Positions 53,872 to 63,447 of a stretch of DNA of 64,000 bases are shown piece after piece. The notes under the pieces were generated by a model, which was not told where the DNA came from, ran no database searches, and was given only the letters and a program-made list of their open reading frames with translations. A program made the translations under genes and the position numbers. This stretch comes from Pseudomonadota bacterium (lineage in GTDB: Bacteria > Pseudomonadota > Gammaproteobacteria > Burkholderiales > Burkholderiaceae_C). Where the stretch lies: the NCBI GenBank assembly GCA_963205115.1, contig CAUJHV010000021.1, forward strand, positions 62,001 through 126,000, given 5' to 3'. The stretch's first letter is position 1, and the number at the start of each line of letters is the position of its first letter.

Positions 53872-55626
53872 ATGAAACTCTTCCGATTGTGGGGCGCCTG
53901 CATCCTGGCAGCCCTGGCTCTCGTCCTGTCCGGCGGCGCTCGCGCCGCGGACTTCCCTGCCACGCAGGTCATGTTCGACAGCGGCTCGGCCCAGCTGTCG
54001 GAGACGGCCGCCGGTGGTGTCAAGGCCGTGGTCTCCTTCCTCACGGAAAACAAGGACGCCAAGGTCCAGCTGTCCGGCTTCGTCGATGACACCGGCCCGG
54101 CCGACGTCAACAAGGAGCTGGCCAAGCAGCGCGCCATGGCCGTGCGCGAGGCCCTGAAGGCCGCCGGCATTGCCGAAGACCGCATCGTGCTGCAAAAGCC
54201 CGAGGACATCACCGCCGGCAAGGGCGAGCAGTCGCGCCGCGTCGACATCGCCTTGTTTGCGGCGGCACCGGCGGCGGCAGCAGCAGCTCCCGCGGCCTCG
54301 GCCGCCGCAGCGCCAGTGCCCAACAAGGGCGACACGGCCTTCATGACCGTGGCCACGGCGCTGGTCATCCTGATGACCATCCCCGGCCTGGCGCTGTTCT
54401 ACGGCGGCCTGGTGCGCAGCAAGAACATGCTGTCCGTGCTGATGCAGGTCTTCATGATCTTTGCGCTGATCTCCGTGCTGTGGGTCGTGTACGGCTACTC
54501 GCTGGCTTTCACGGCGAGCAACCCGTTCTTCGGCACGCTGGACAAGCTGTTCCTCAAGGGCATCACGCCGGACTCCATCGCCGCCACCTTCAGCAAGGGC
54601 GTCGTGCTGCCGGAGCTGACCTTCGTGGCCTTCCAGGGCACCTTCGCGGCCATCACGACCGCGCTGATCGTCGGCGCGTTCGCCGAGCGCATCAAGTTCT
54701 CCGCGGTGCTGCTGTTCTCGGTGCTGTGGTTCACCTTCAGCTACCTGCCGGTCGCGCACATGGTCTGGTACTGGGACGGCCCTGACGCCATCACCGACGA
54801 GAAGTCCCTGGCTGCGGTCACCGCCAATGCCGGCTTCATGTGGGCCAAGGGCGCGCTGGACTTCGCCGGCGGCACGGTGGTGCACATCAACGCCGCGGTC
54901 GCGGGCCTGGTGGGTGCCTACATGCTGGGCAAGCGCGTGGGCTACGGCAAGGAATCGATGGCGCCGCACAGCCTGACGCTGACCATGGTCGGTGCCTCGC
55001 TGCTGTGGGTGGGCTGGTTCGGCTTCAACGCCGGTTCCAACCTGGAAGCCAACGGCCTGGCCGCGCTGGCCTTCATCAACACCATCGTCGCCACGGCAGC
55101 TGCCACGCTGTCCTGGGCCGCCGGTGAAGCGCTGATGAAGGGCAAGGCCTCGATGCTGGGTGCTGCATCCGGTGCGGTGGCCGGCCTGGTGGCGGTGACG
55201 CCGGCCTGCGGCTTCGTGGGTGTGGGCGGCGCGCTGGTCATCGGCGCACTGGCTGGCGTGATCTGCCTGTGGGGTGTGAACGGCCTCAAGCGCATGCTGG
55301 GTGCCGACGACTCGCTGGACGTCTTCGGCGTGCACGGCGTGGGCGGCATCCTGGGCGCGCTGCTGACCGGCGTCTTCGCCGCGCCCAGCCTGGGCGGCAC
55401 GGGCATCTGCAACTACGTCAGCAACAAGTGCGGCGAGTGGGGCGGCATCGGCGCCCAGGTCTGGGTGCAGTTCCAGGGTGTGTTGAGCACCATCGTCGTC
55501 TCGGCTGTCGTGTCCTTCGTGGCCTTCAAGATCGTCGACCTGGTGATCGGTCTGCGTGTCTCGGAAGAGTCCGAGCGCGAAGGTCTGGACATCACCTCGC
55601 ACGGCGAGACGGCGTACCACCGCTGA
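53872..55626 (+). CDS. amtB: Ammonium transporter AmtB with N-terminal OmpA-like domain
   Basis: 584 aa, against about 400-470 for ordinary Amt proteins. After a signal peptide (1-26), residues 31-129 form an OmpA-like domain: VMFDSGSAQLSETA, GFVDDTGPADVN, LAKQRAMAVREALKAAGI and QSRRVDIALF, including Asp and Arg positions used to bind diaminopimelate. An Ala/Pro linker (130-150) leads to a complete Amt channel (GDTAFMTVATALVILMTIPG) with the twin pore His in FAGGTVVHINA and DVFGVHGVGG. Amt N-termini face the periplasm, so the added domain is correctly placed to touch peptidoglycan. There is no frameshift or internal ribosome site, so this is a true fusion. Confidence 0.93.
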   Translation: MKLFRLWGACILAALALVLSGGARAADFPATQVMFDSGSAQLSETAAGGVKAVVSFLTENKDAKVQLSGFVDDTGPADVNKELAKQRAMAVREALKAAGIAEDRIVLQKPEDITAGKGEQSRRVDIALFAAAPAAAAAAPAASAAAAPVPNKGDTAFMTVATALVILMTIPGLALFYGGLVRSKNMLSVLMQVFMIFALISVLWVVYGYSLAFTASNPFFGTLDKLFLKGITPDSIAATFSKGVVLPELTFVAFQGTFAAITTALIVGAFAERIKFSAVLLFSVLWFTFSYLPVAHMVWYWDGPDAITDEKSLAAVTANAGFMWAKGALDFAGGTVVHINAAVAGLVGAYMLGKRVGYGKESMAPHSLTLTMVGASLLWVGWFGFNAGSNLEANGLAALAFINTIVATAAATLSWAAGEALMKGKASMLGAASGAVAGLVAVTPACGFVGVGGALVIGALAGVICLWGVNGLKRMLGADDSLDVFGVHGVGGILGALLTGVFAAPSLGGTGICNYVSNKCGEWGGIGAQVWVQFQGVLSTIVVSAVVSFVAFKIVDLVIGLRVSEESEREGLDITSHGETAYHR

Positions 55627-55695
55627 TCGCCCACGGGGGCTGCGGCCCCCGGCCTGCGCAACGCCTTCCGGTGGACGCAGGTGCATGGCAAATCC

Positions 55696-55816
55696 AAGGG
55701 CTGCTCCGGCAGCCCTTTTCGATTCCCCAAGGGCTGCTTCGGCGGCCCTTTTTCATTCCGCAAGGGCTGCTCCGGCAGCCTTTTCCCTTTCATCAGGGCT
55801 GCTCCGGCAGCCCTTC
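55696..55816. terminator. Four tandem terminator hairpins with a 33-bp period
   Basis: AAGGGCTGCTCCGGCAGCCC followed by T runs occurs at 55696, 55729, 55762 and 55795, exactly 33 bp apart with small variations (copy 2 has compensating TTCGGCGGCC). The arms begin with AA, so three copies can terminate in both directions, serving amtB on the plus strand and DUF1501 on the minus strand. Tandem duplication of one terminator is the likely origin. Confidence 0.85.
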
Positions 55817-55836
55817 TCACGCGCGTCGCGGAGGCC

Positions 55837-57141
55837 TCAGCCGCGCAGCAGATCCAGCGGCCGCACGGCCGCGCTGCCGGGGAAGACCTCGCGGTCCAGT
55901 CGCGCAGACGGGACCTGCAGGTGCGTGCCCAGCAGGCCCTTGGCCACCGCGCGCAGGTCCGTCGTGATGCGCAGGTCGCGGCCTTCGTGACGCTGGGCCT
56001 TGGACAGCCCCGGCCAATCCGTCAGGACGCGCCCGCCGCGCACCGCGCCGCCCAGCACGAAGGCCGCGCCGCCCGTGCCGTGGTCCGTGCCCTGCGTGCC
56101 GTTGATGGCCACTTCGCGGCCGAATTCGGTCACCACCCACACGGCGGTGCGCGACCACATGCCGCCGGCCGGCGGCGCATCCAGCACCTCGCGCAAGGCG
56201 GCCAGGCCGGCGTCCAGCGTGGCCAGGTTGTTGGACAGCGCCCCCTGGGGCGCCGCCTGGTTCGCATGGCTGTCCCAGCCGCCCATGTCCAGCACCAGCG
56301 CCTGCGGCCCGCGCGGCTGTGCGGCAAAGCTGGCCGCCTGCCGGAACAGCGCGATCAGCCCGGCGCGCCCGCCGGCCGGCGCCATGCCGCCGGCCATGGC
56401 CATCGAGCCGGCCATGTCGGGGTCCTGGTGCAAGGCCTGCGCGCGTGCCAGGGCCTGCGCCAGCGCCGGGTCCGTCGCGTACAGACGCGACAGCCGGGCC
56501 ACGAGGTCGGCCGACGGCTCCGGCAGCGCCGACGGCGCCCAGGTGTCGACCTCGCCCGGCCCGCGCAGCAGCAGCGGCACGGCGGTATTCAGTGCCATCG
56601 CGCGCCGGCGTTCGGGCGCCAGCGCACGTGCGAGCCAGCCGGTGTCGAGTTCGAAAGGCCGCGCGCCGCCGGACTCCAGCACCTGCTGGGCGTCGAAATG
56701 CGAGCGCTCGCGGTAGGGCAGGCCGGTGGCGTGCACCACCAGTGCTTCGCCGCGGCCGTACATGGCATGCAGCTGGGCGAGGTTCGGGTGCAGGGCAAAC
56801 GGGGTGCCGGCCAGCGGCAGCGTGGGGGCCGGTGTCTGCGCCAGCACGCCGCGCGCGTCGGCAAAGGCCGGGTCGCCCGGGGCCGGCGCGGCCGCCAGGC
56901 CGTCCAGGCCGCCGCGCAGCAGCACGACGATCAAGCGTCGGTCCTGTGCGGGCGTGCTGCCGGCGGCCCAGCTCAGGCGTGCGCCTGCCGCCATGCCGGC
57001 CAGCGCGAAGCCCTGCAGCAGCCGGCGCCGGTGGAGCGATCGCGGCGGGGCGCCGTCGGGCGCCGACAGGACATGTGGATCCTCGCCAGGCCCGGGCGTC
57101 GGGTTCGGCGGCGCCATCAGGCGCTTGGGGCTGCGAGCCAT
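55837..57141 (-). CDS. DUF1501-family Tat-exported protein
   Basis: 434 aa from ATG 57141. A twin-arginine signal (HRRRLLQGFALAGMAAGARLSWA) is followed by family motifs LIVVLLRGGLDGLAA, LPYRERSHFDAQQVLESG, LDMGGWDSHANQ, TEFGREVAINGTQGTDHGTGG and VLTDWPGL. DUF1501 proteins have a sulfatase/alkaline-phosphatase-like fold but no assigned activity. It is 20 bp after the DUF1800 gene; the two families habitually occur as a pair. Confidence 0.88.
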   Translation of the reverse strand: MARSPKRLMAPPNPTPGPGEDPHVLSAPDGAPPRSLHRRRLLQGFALAGMAAGARLSWAAGSTPAQDRRLIVVLLRGGLDGLAAAPAPGDPAFADARGVLAQTPAPTLPLAGTPFALHPNLAQLHAMYGRGEALVVHATGLPYRERSHFDAQQVLESGGARPFELDTGWLARALAPERRRAMALNTAVPLLLRGPGEVDTWAPSALPEPSADLVARLSRLYATDPALAQALARAQALHQDPDMAGSMAMAGGMAPAGGRAGLIALFRQAASFAAQPRGPQALVLDMGGWDSHANQAAPQGALSNNLATLDAGLAALREVLDAPPAGGMWSRTAVWVVTEFGREVAINGTQGTDHGTGGAAFVLGGAVRGGRVLTDWPGLSKAQRHEGRDLRITTDLRAVAKGLLGTHLQVPSARLDREVFPGSAAVRPLDLLRG

Positions 57142-57161
57142 CGTGCGGTCCTTGCTGCGCC

Positions 57162-58589
57162 TCAGCGGCGCTGGAATTCCGGCGCCAGCAACAGCAGCGC
57201 CAGGGCCTGCGGGCCGTCGGCCGCACGTTCGATCTGGGTCTCGGTCGCGGCCCTCAGCCGCTCGCCCAGGGCGCGCCGCGCCAGGGCCCGCGCGTCGCGC
57301 GAGCGGCCGTAGCGGTCGGCCAGGCGCGTGGCCCACTCGACACGTTTCCACAGGGCGTCCGGGCCCAGCCATTCGTCCTGGCGATCGGGCCAGCCAGCCG
57401 GAGAGGGCGCGGCCTGCAGCCGCTGGCCCATGCGGGAGATGCCGGCGTCGGGCTGGCGCTGCAGCACCTCGGGCGACAGGCCCAGCAGCCGTGCGCTGGA
57501 CACCGCCATTTCCAGCGGCGTCTTCAGCTTGGCCGGCCCGCTCGCCCAGGCCTCGGGCGCGTCGATGAGTTCGGTGTACACCGCGGCGAGGTCGCCGCCG
57601 CTGCGGGTGAAGCGTGCCGCCAGCCGGTCGACCAGCGCCGGCGGCGGGTCGTCGGCGACGAAGTGGCGTGCGAGTTTCAGCGCGATGAAACGTGCGGTGG
57701 CCGGGTGCCGCACGAGAAGGTCGAGCACGGCCTCCAGGCCGGCCTCGCCGTCGGGAATCGACTGCCCCAGCACCGGCTTCGGCCCGGGCTCGTGCCACGC
57801 GGGGTCGAAGCCGGCCACGGCCGCGCCGGAGGCCAAGTCCAGCCAGTCGGCCGGCCGCGGCAGCAGACGCCAGCCCGTGAGAACCGCGGCGAAGGCCGTG
57901 ACGTCGGCCTGCGTGTAGGCGTGGCTCGCGGCGCCCAGCGTGTGCAGCTCGAGGACTTCGCGCGCGAGGTTTTCGTTCAGGCCCGTGGGCTGTGCGCGCA
58001 GTGTCTCGGCATCTGCCGTGCGCCGAGCGCGCTGGCGCGCCACGCGTGAATTCGGGCCCGCGGAGCGGTCGTTGTCCAGGTAGCGCAGCATGGCACCGTG
58101 CGTGACGGCGGCCTTCAGCAGCGTGCGGAAGGGCCCGGCGATGTGCGGGCGGATGGCCTCGCGCTCGAAGGCGCCGACCAGCCCGCGTACGGGCGCCTTG
58201 GCCAGTGAGACGGTGAAGTGGTTGGCCCAGAACAGCGCCAGGCGCTCGGCAAACGGCCGCTGTGTGGCGATGGCCGCGCCCAGGTGTGCGCGTTGGTCGG
58301 CCTGCGTGATCTCGCGAAACTGCTCGGCGAAGCTCAGTTCAGCTGCTGGCGCGGAGGCAGCCTGCGCCGCCATCTCCGCCCCGGCCGCAGGCGCCGGGCG
58401 GCGCTGCAATTGCACGAAGCGTGCATGCGTGCGGATGCCGTCGGCCAGCGTGGCCAGGCCCGCGCCGGGCTGGGGATCGGCCGGCCCGATCTGCCGGCGC
58501 AGCCACCCATGGGCGTCAGAACCGATGACGGCCAGATCGGCTTCGCCCAGACCGAAGCGGTGGGCGGCGATGGAAGAGGGAGAATCCAT
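57162..58589 (-). CDS. DUF1800-family protein, partner of DUF1501
   Basis: 475 aa. Landmarks: AAHRFGLGEADL at the start, RLALFWANHFTVSLAKAPVRGLVG, LDNDRSAGPNSR, LNENLAREVLELHTLGA, YTQADVTAFAAVLTGW and RFIALKLARHFVADDPP. The function is unknown; no obvious signal peptide is present, so export with its Tat partner is only a possibility. It diverges from gshA. Confidence 0.88.
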   Translation of the reverse strand: MDSPSSIAAHRFGLGEADLAVIGSDAHGWLRRQIGPADPQPGAGLATLADGIRTHARFVQLQRRPAPAAGAEMAAQAASAPAAELSFAEQFREITQADQRAHLGAAIATQRPFAERLALFWANHFTVSLAKAPVRGLVGAFEREAIRPHIAGPFRTLLKAAVTHGAMLRYLDNDRSAGPNSRVARQRARRTADAETLRAQPTGLNENLAREVLELHTLGAASHAYTQADVTAFAAVLTGWRLLPRPADWLDLASGAAVAGFDPAWHEPGPKPVLGQSIPDGEAGLEAVLDLLVRHPATARFIALKLARHFVADDPPPALVDRLAARFTRSGGDLAAVYTELIDAPEAWASGPAKLKTPLEMAVSSARLLGLSPEVLQRQPDAGISRMGQRLQAAPSPAGWPDRQDEWLGPDALWKRVEWATRLADRYGRSRDARALARRALGERLRAATETQIERAADGPQALALLLLAPEFQRR

Positions 58590-58759
58590 GGTGCAGGTGT
58601 GCCGATCCTCAACGGTTGCGCCCTGCGTCCCGCTGACGCGCCGGTGTGGGCCCGCGCGCGCGTCGCGGAATCGAGAATCGCAGCGCCGAGCCAGCCCATT
58701 GTGGGGAAATGCGGGCCAGGTTCCTAGAATCGGACGCGATCAGCCCCATCTGAGACCCT

Positions 58760-60055
58760 ATGGTCCCCCATCTCACCACTGCCCTGACCGGCCCCATCAA
58801 CGAGCTCGAGCAGCGCATCCTCGAGTCGATGCCGGCCATCGAGCGCTGGTTCCGGCTCGAATGGATGGAGCACACGCCGCCGTTCTACTCGGCCGTGGAC
58901 GTGCGCAATGCCGGCTTCAAGCTGGCGCCGGTCGACACCGACCTGTTCCCCGCGGGCTTCCACAACCTCGCGCCCGACATGCTGCCGCTGTGCGTGCAGG
59001 CGGCGATGGCGGCCATCGAGAAGATCTGCCCCGAGGCGCGCAACCTGCTGCTGGTGGCCGACAAGTCCACCGCCAACAGCTTCTACCTGATGAATCTGCA
59101 GCGGCTGGTGCAGATCTTCCACCAGGCGGGCCTGAACGTGCGCCTGGGCACGCTCGACGAGATGATCGACGGGCCCATGGCGCTGAACCTGCCCGACGGC
59201 AGCCAGCTGACGCTCGAGCCGTTGCTGCGCAACCGCGGGCGGCTGGGCCTGAAGAATTTCGACCCCTGCACCATCCTGCTCAACAACGACCTGTGGGCCG
59301 GCACGCCCAAGGTGCTGGAGCATGTCTACGAGCAGTACCTGCTGCCGCCGGTGCACGCGGGCTGGGGCCTGCGGCGCAAATCCAACCACTTCCGCAGCTA
59401 CGAGGAAGTGGCCAAGAAATTCGCCAAGCTGCTGGGCATGGACCCGTGGCTGATCAACCCGATGTACGGCCACTGCGGCGAGGTCGACCCGGGCACGCCG
59501 GCCGGCCCCGATTGCGTCAAGGACCAGGTCGATGCGCTGCTGACCAAGATCCGCCGCAAGTACAAGGAATACGGCATCAACGAGCGGCCCTTCGTGGTCG
59601 TGAAGGCCGACAACGGCACGCACGGCCTGGGTCTGGCCAGCGTGCGCGACGCCAAGGACCTGGACGATCCCGACGGCCCCACCTGGCGCCGTCTGCGTGC
59701 CGTGCGCGAAGGCCGGCAGGCCACGGAAGTCATCATCCAGGAAGGCGTGCCCACCTACGAGCGCGTGAACCACGCGGTGGCCGAGCCGGTGGTCTACATG
59801 ATCGACCGCTACGTGGTCGGCGGCTTCTACCGCGTGCACGCCGAGCGTGGCATCGACGAGAACCTCAACGCACCAGGCTCGGCCTACGTGCCGCTGGCCT
59901 TCGCGCAATCCACGCAGCTGCCCAAGCCGGGTGAGCGGCCGGGCGCCAGTGCGCCGAACCGCTTCTACATGTACGGCGTGATCGGTCGTCTGGCGATGCT
60001 GGCCGCGTCGTACGAGCTCGAAGCCACCGATCCCGAAGCCGAGGTCTACGACTGA
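58760..60055 (+). CDS. gshA: Glutamate-cysteine ligase, proteobacterial ferrooxidans type
   Basis: 431 aa. It matches the beta/gamma-proteobacterial GshA family that is distinct in sequence from E. coli Gsh[27 protein letters not shown] (in parts), [29 protein letters not shown]... class motifs, HYGHCGE-like [13 protein letters not shown], and [14 protein letters not shown]. It makes gamma-glutamylcysteine, the first step to glutathione. A TAGAAT -10 (58725-58730) lies upstream. Its partner gshB is two genes downstream. Confidence 0.9.
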   Translation: MVPHLTTALTGPINELEQRILESMPAIERWFRLEWMEHTPPFYSAVDVRNAGFKLAPVDTDLFPAGFHNLAPDMLPLCVQAAMAAIEKICPEARNLLLVADKSTANSFYLMNLQRLVQIFHQAGLNVRLGTLDEMIDGPMALNLPDGSQLTLEPLLRNRGRLGLKNFDPCTILLNNDLWAGTPKVLEHVYEQYLLPPVHAGWGLRRKSNHFRSYEEVAKKFAKLLGMDPWLINPMYGHCGEVDPGTPAGPDCVKDQVDALLTKIRRKYKEYGINERPFVVVKADNGTHGLGLASVRDAKDLDDPDGPTWRRLRAVREGRQATEVIIQEGVPTYERVNHAVAEPVVYMIDRYVVGGFYRVHAERGIDENLNAPGSAYVPLAFAQSTQLPKPGERPGASAPNRFYMYGVIGRLAMLAASYELEATDPEAEVYD

Positions 60056-60067
60056 TCCCATCGGCCG

Positions 60068-60094
60068 GGACGCCGCGGGCACGGGGCGGCGTCC
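60068..60094 (+). terminator. GC hairpin after gshA
   Basis: GGACGCCGC pairs perfectly with GCGGCGTCC around a 9-nt loop in the gap to kup. It has no U-tract, so it may only stabilise the gshA end or slow polymerase. Confidence 0.4.
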
Positions 60095-60194
60095 AGGGGC
60101 GGTGTTGCGTTCCTGTCTTGCGGCCGAAGTTGCTGCGACGCACAATGCCTGCTTCGCCCGCCCGCGGGTGCCGGGGCCCGCGCAGGGCCAATAT

Positions 60195-62078
60195 GTGAAG
60201 AACGATTCCCGACAGCGCTCGCCCGCCGCGCTGGCCAGCCTCACCCTGGCGGCCCTTGGCGTGGTCTACGGCGATATCGGCACCAGCCCGCTGTACGCGC
60301 TGAAAGAAGTCTTCCACGCGGGCCATGTCCCGGCCACGCCGCAGAACATCATCGGCGTGCTGTCCTTGATCTTCTGGACGATGACCATCATCGTCTCGCT
60401 CAAGTACGTGCTGCTGATCCTGCGCGCCGACAACAACGGCGAAGGCGGCCTGATCGCGATGCTGGCGCTGGCCACGACGGCGGTGAACGACCGGCCGAAG
60501 TTGCGCCGTGGACTGATGGTGGTGGGCTTGTTCGGCACCGCCATCTTCTACGGCGACGGTGTCATCACGCCGGCCATCTCGGTGCTCTCGGCGGTCGAAG
60601 GCCTGGAGGTGGCGTCGCCGGCCCTGCACAGCTGGATCATTCCGCTGACGCTGGTCGTGCTCACCGGGCTGTTCGGCGTGCAGCGTTTCGGCACCGGCGG
60701 CATCGGCAAGTTCTTCGGGCCGATCACGCTGGTGTGGTTCATCGTGCTCGTGCTGCTGGGCATGCCGCACATCCTGGCCAACCCCTCGGTGCTGGTGGCC
60801 TTGAATCCGATGCACGCCGCGGGCTTCTTCGCCTCGCAACCGCTGGTGGCCTTCATCGCGCTGGGGGCGGTCGTCCTGTGCGTCACCGGCGGCGAGGCCC
60901 TGTATGCCGACATGGGCCACTTCGGACGCCAGCCGATCCGCATCGCCTGGTATGCCTTCGTGATGCCGGCCTTGGTGGTGAACTACTTCGGCCAGGGCGC
61001 GATGCTGCTGCAGGACCCCAAGGCGGTGGAGAACCCGTTTTTCCTGATGGCGCCGGATTGGGCGCGGCTGCCGCTGGTCTTTCTGGCCACGGCCGCCACG
61101 GTCATCGCCTCGCAGGCGCTGATCTCCGCGGCGTTCTCGGTGACCAAGCAGGCCATCCAGCTGGGCATCCTGCCGCGCATGGCCATCAAGCACACCTCGG
61201 TGCGCGACACGGGCCAGATCTACGTGCCCTTCATCAACTGGACGCTGTTCGTGTTCATCGTGCTGGCGGTGGCGCTGTTCCGCAATTCCTCCAGCCTGGC
61301 GTCGGCCTACGGCATCGCGGTGACGCTGGACATGACCATCACCACGGTGATGACCTTCTTCGTCATCCGCTACGGCTGGAAGTACCCGCTGGCGCTGTGC
61401 CTGTCGGCCACCGGCATCTTCTTTGTCATCGACATCACCTTCTTTGCGTCGAACCTGCTCAAGCTCGTGGGCGGTGGCTGGTTCCCGCTGCTGATCGGCT
61501 CGGGCATGTTCCTGCTGATGCTGACGTGGAAGCAGGGCCGGCGGCTGATGGCCGAGAAGCTGCAGGAAGACGCCATCGAACTCAAGGGTTTCCTGGACGC
61601 CGTCTTCATCGACCCGCCCACACGCGTGGAGGGCACGGCCGTCTTCCTGGCCGCCGAAAAGGGCCTCGTGCCCAATGCGCTGCTGCACAACCTCAAGCAC
61701 AACAAGGTGCTGCACGAGTACAACCTGTTCGTGACCGTGCGCCACCACGAGATCCCCTGGGTGGGCCTGAACAAGCGCCTGGAGCTCGAGCCGCTGGGCC
61801 ACGACTGCTGGCAGGTGGTGCTGAATTTCGGCTTCAAGAACGACCCGGACGTGCCCGAGGCGCTGCAGTTGCTCGAGGGTCGCGGCATCCCGCTGCCCGA
61901 CATGGACACGAGCTACTTCCTCAGCCGTGACATCGTCATCCCGACCTTCGGCGCGGGCATGGCGATCTGGCGCGAGAAGCTTTTTGCCAGCATGCACCGC
62001 AATGCGGCCGCCGCGGCGGACTTCCTGAACCTGCCGTCCAACCGCATCGTCGAGCTGGGCGCCAAAGTCGAGATCTGA
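60195..62078 (+). CDS. kup: Low-affinity potassium uptake protein Kup
   Basis: 627 aa from GTG 60195 (AGGG 7 bp upstream), matching the normal Kup length of about 625. The family motif is [23 protein letters not shown], followed by 12 membrane segments (for example [27 protein letters not shown] and [18 protein letters not shown]) and a hydrophilic C-terminal domain of about 170 residues. It is a K+/H+ symporter of the inner membrane. Confidence 0.94.
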   Translation: MKNDSRQRSPAALASLTLAALGVVYGDIGTSPLYALKEVFHAGHVPATPQNIIGVLSLIFWTMTIIVSLKYVLLILRADNNGEGGLIAMLALATTAVNDRPKLRRGLMVVGLFGTAIFYGDGVITPAISVLSAVEGLEVASPALHSWIIPLTLVVLTGLFGVQRFGTGGIGKFFGPITLVWFIVLVLLGMPHILANPSVLVALNPMHAAGFFASQPLVAFIALGAVVLCVTGGEALYADMGHFGRQPIRIAWYAFVMPALVVNYFGQGAMLLQDPKAVENPFFLMAPDWARLPLVFLATAATVIASQALISAAFSVTKQAIQLGILPRMAIKHTSVRDTGQIYVPFINWTLFVFIVLAVALFRNSSSLASAYGIAVTLDMTITTVMTFFVIRYGWKYPLALCLSATGIFFVIDITFFASNLLKLVGGGWFPLLIGSGMFLLMLTWKQGRRLMAEKLQEDAIELKGFLDAVFIDPPTRVEGTAVFLAAEKGLVPNALLHNLKHNKVLHEYNLFVTVRHHEIPWVGLNKRLELEPLGHDCWQVVLNFGFKNDPDVPEALQLLEGRGIPLPDMDTSYFLSRDIVIPTFGAGMAIWREKLFASMHRNAAAAADFLNLPSNRIVELGAKVEI

Positions 62079-62161
62079 GTGGCGGTCGCCACGCCTGATT
62101 CCCGGCCGGTGCGCGCGGCGAAAGGGCCGGTCGGCTCGACCTGTTCGGCCGGAGGCTGGGT

Positions 62162-63328
62162 GTGTTGACCCGCGACCTGCTGCCGCCCGTCGTCGCGGGA
62201 TTCGTCGCGGTGCTCGTGGGTTTCACGAGCTCGGTGGCGCTCGTGTTCGCGGCGGCGCAGGCCCTGCAGGCCACGCCGGCGCAGACCGTCTCATGGATGT
62301 GGGCGTTAGGCCTGGGCATGGGCATCACCTCGATCGGCCTGTCCTGGCACTACCGCCAGCCGGTGCTGACGGCGTGGTCGACGCCCGGTGCGGCGCTGAT
62401 CGCCGCCACCAGCGGCGTGGGCATGGCCGAGGCGGTCGGGGCTTTTGTCGTCAGCGGCGGGCTCATCACCCTCTTCGGCGTCACGCGCCTGTTCGAGCGG
62501 GCGATGGACAAGATCCCACAGGCCATCGCCGCGGCGTTGCTGGCCGGTGTGCTGGCGCGCTTCGGGCTCGATGCCGTGGGCGCGTTCAAGGGCAATCCGC
62601 CGTTGGTGCTGGCGATGACGCTGGCCTTTCTCGTCGGGCGACGCGCCTGGCCGCGCTACGCGGTGCCGGTGGTGCTGGTGGTGGGCATCGCGGTGGCGGC
62701 TGCACAAGGCCGCATCGCGGGCTCGGCCATCCAATGGGCCTGGGCCGTGCCGGTGTGGACCACGCCCGTGTTCACCTCCTCGGCGCTGATCGGCCTGGCG
62801 CTGCCGCTGTTTGTCGTCACCATGGCGTCGCAGAACCTGCCGGGCGTGGCCGCGCAGCGTGCGGCCGGCTACCGCACGCCGGTCTCGCCGCCGGTCGCGG
62901 TGACCGGCCTGGCCACCGTGTTGTTGGCGCCTTTCGGGGGTTATGCGTTGAACCTCGCGGCCATCACCGCAGCCATCTGCATGGGGCGCGAAGCCGGCGA
63001 AGACCCCGCTCGGCGCTGGCGCGCATCCGCCGCGGCCGGCCTCTTCTACGTGGCCGTCGGCCTGGCCGGCGGAGCGGTCGTCGGCCTGCTGCAGGCCTTT
63101 CCGCGCGAGCTGGTGCTGGTCGTGGCGGGCCTGGCGCTGCTGGGCACGATCACCGGCGGGTTGGCCGCCGCGCTGAAGGACGAGCGCCTGCGCGACGCGG
63201 CCGGCCTCACGTTCCTCGTGACGCTGTCGGGTCTGACGCTGTGGGGCGTCGGTTCGGCCTTCTGGGGCGTGGTCGCCGGCACGACTGCGTGGCTTGTGCA
63301 ACAGTACCGCTGGCGCGCCGGCCGCTGA
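62162..63328 (+). CDS. benE: BenE-family benzoate/H+ symporter-like permease
   Basis: 388 aa from GTG 62162 (GGAGG 6 bp upstream). About 12 membrane segments and family motifs: VAVLVGFTSSVALVFAAAQA, WSTPGAALIAA, AFVVSGGLITLFGVTRLFER, MASQNLPGVAA and GGYALNLAAITAAICMG. BenE homologues are widespread outside benzoate catabolism, and no ben genes are nearby, so the true solute may differ. Confidence 0.85.
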   Translation: MLTRDLLPPVVAGFVAVLVGFTSSVALVFAAAQALQATPAQTVSWMWALGLGMGITSIGLSWHYRQPVLTAWSTPGAALIAATSGVGMAEAVGAFVVSGGLITLFGVTRLFERAMDKIPQAIAAALLAGVLARFGLDAVGAFKGNPPLVLAMTLAFLVGRRAWPRYAVPVVLVVGIAVAAAQGRIAGSAIQWAWAVPVWTTPVFTSSALIGLALPLFVVTMASQNLPGVAAQRAAGYRTPVSPPVAVTGLATVLLAPFGGYALNLAAITAAICMGREAGEDPARRWRASAAAGLFYVAVGLAGGAVVGLLQAFPRELVLVVAGLALLGTITGGLAAALKDERLRDAAGLTFLVTLSGLTLWGVGSAFWGVVAGTTAWLVQQYRWRAGR

Positions 63329-63402
63329 AGGCCTGCGGTCCGCGGGCCGATCGCTCGTGGCTGCACCGCCACCGCCGGCGCATCCCGGTACGCTCGACAC
63401 AC

Positions 63403-63430
63403 GGCCTGCACGTCGCGCAGGCACTTTTTT
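63403..63430 (+). terminator. Intrinsic terminator between benE and gshB
   Basis: GCCTGC pairs with GCAGGC (63404-63422) and is followed by ACTTTTTT. It ends only 18 bp before the gshB start, so it either closes benE transcription or acts as an attenuator in the gshB leader. Confidence 0.6.
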
Positions 63431-63447
63431 AGCGGAAGCCCTGAACC

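Noticed and set aside
55696..55816. 33-bp tandem units as a possible CRISPR array
   Set aside because: The units are contiguous terminator hairpins without unique spacers, and no cas gene is nearby.
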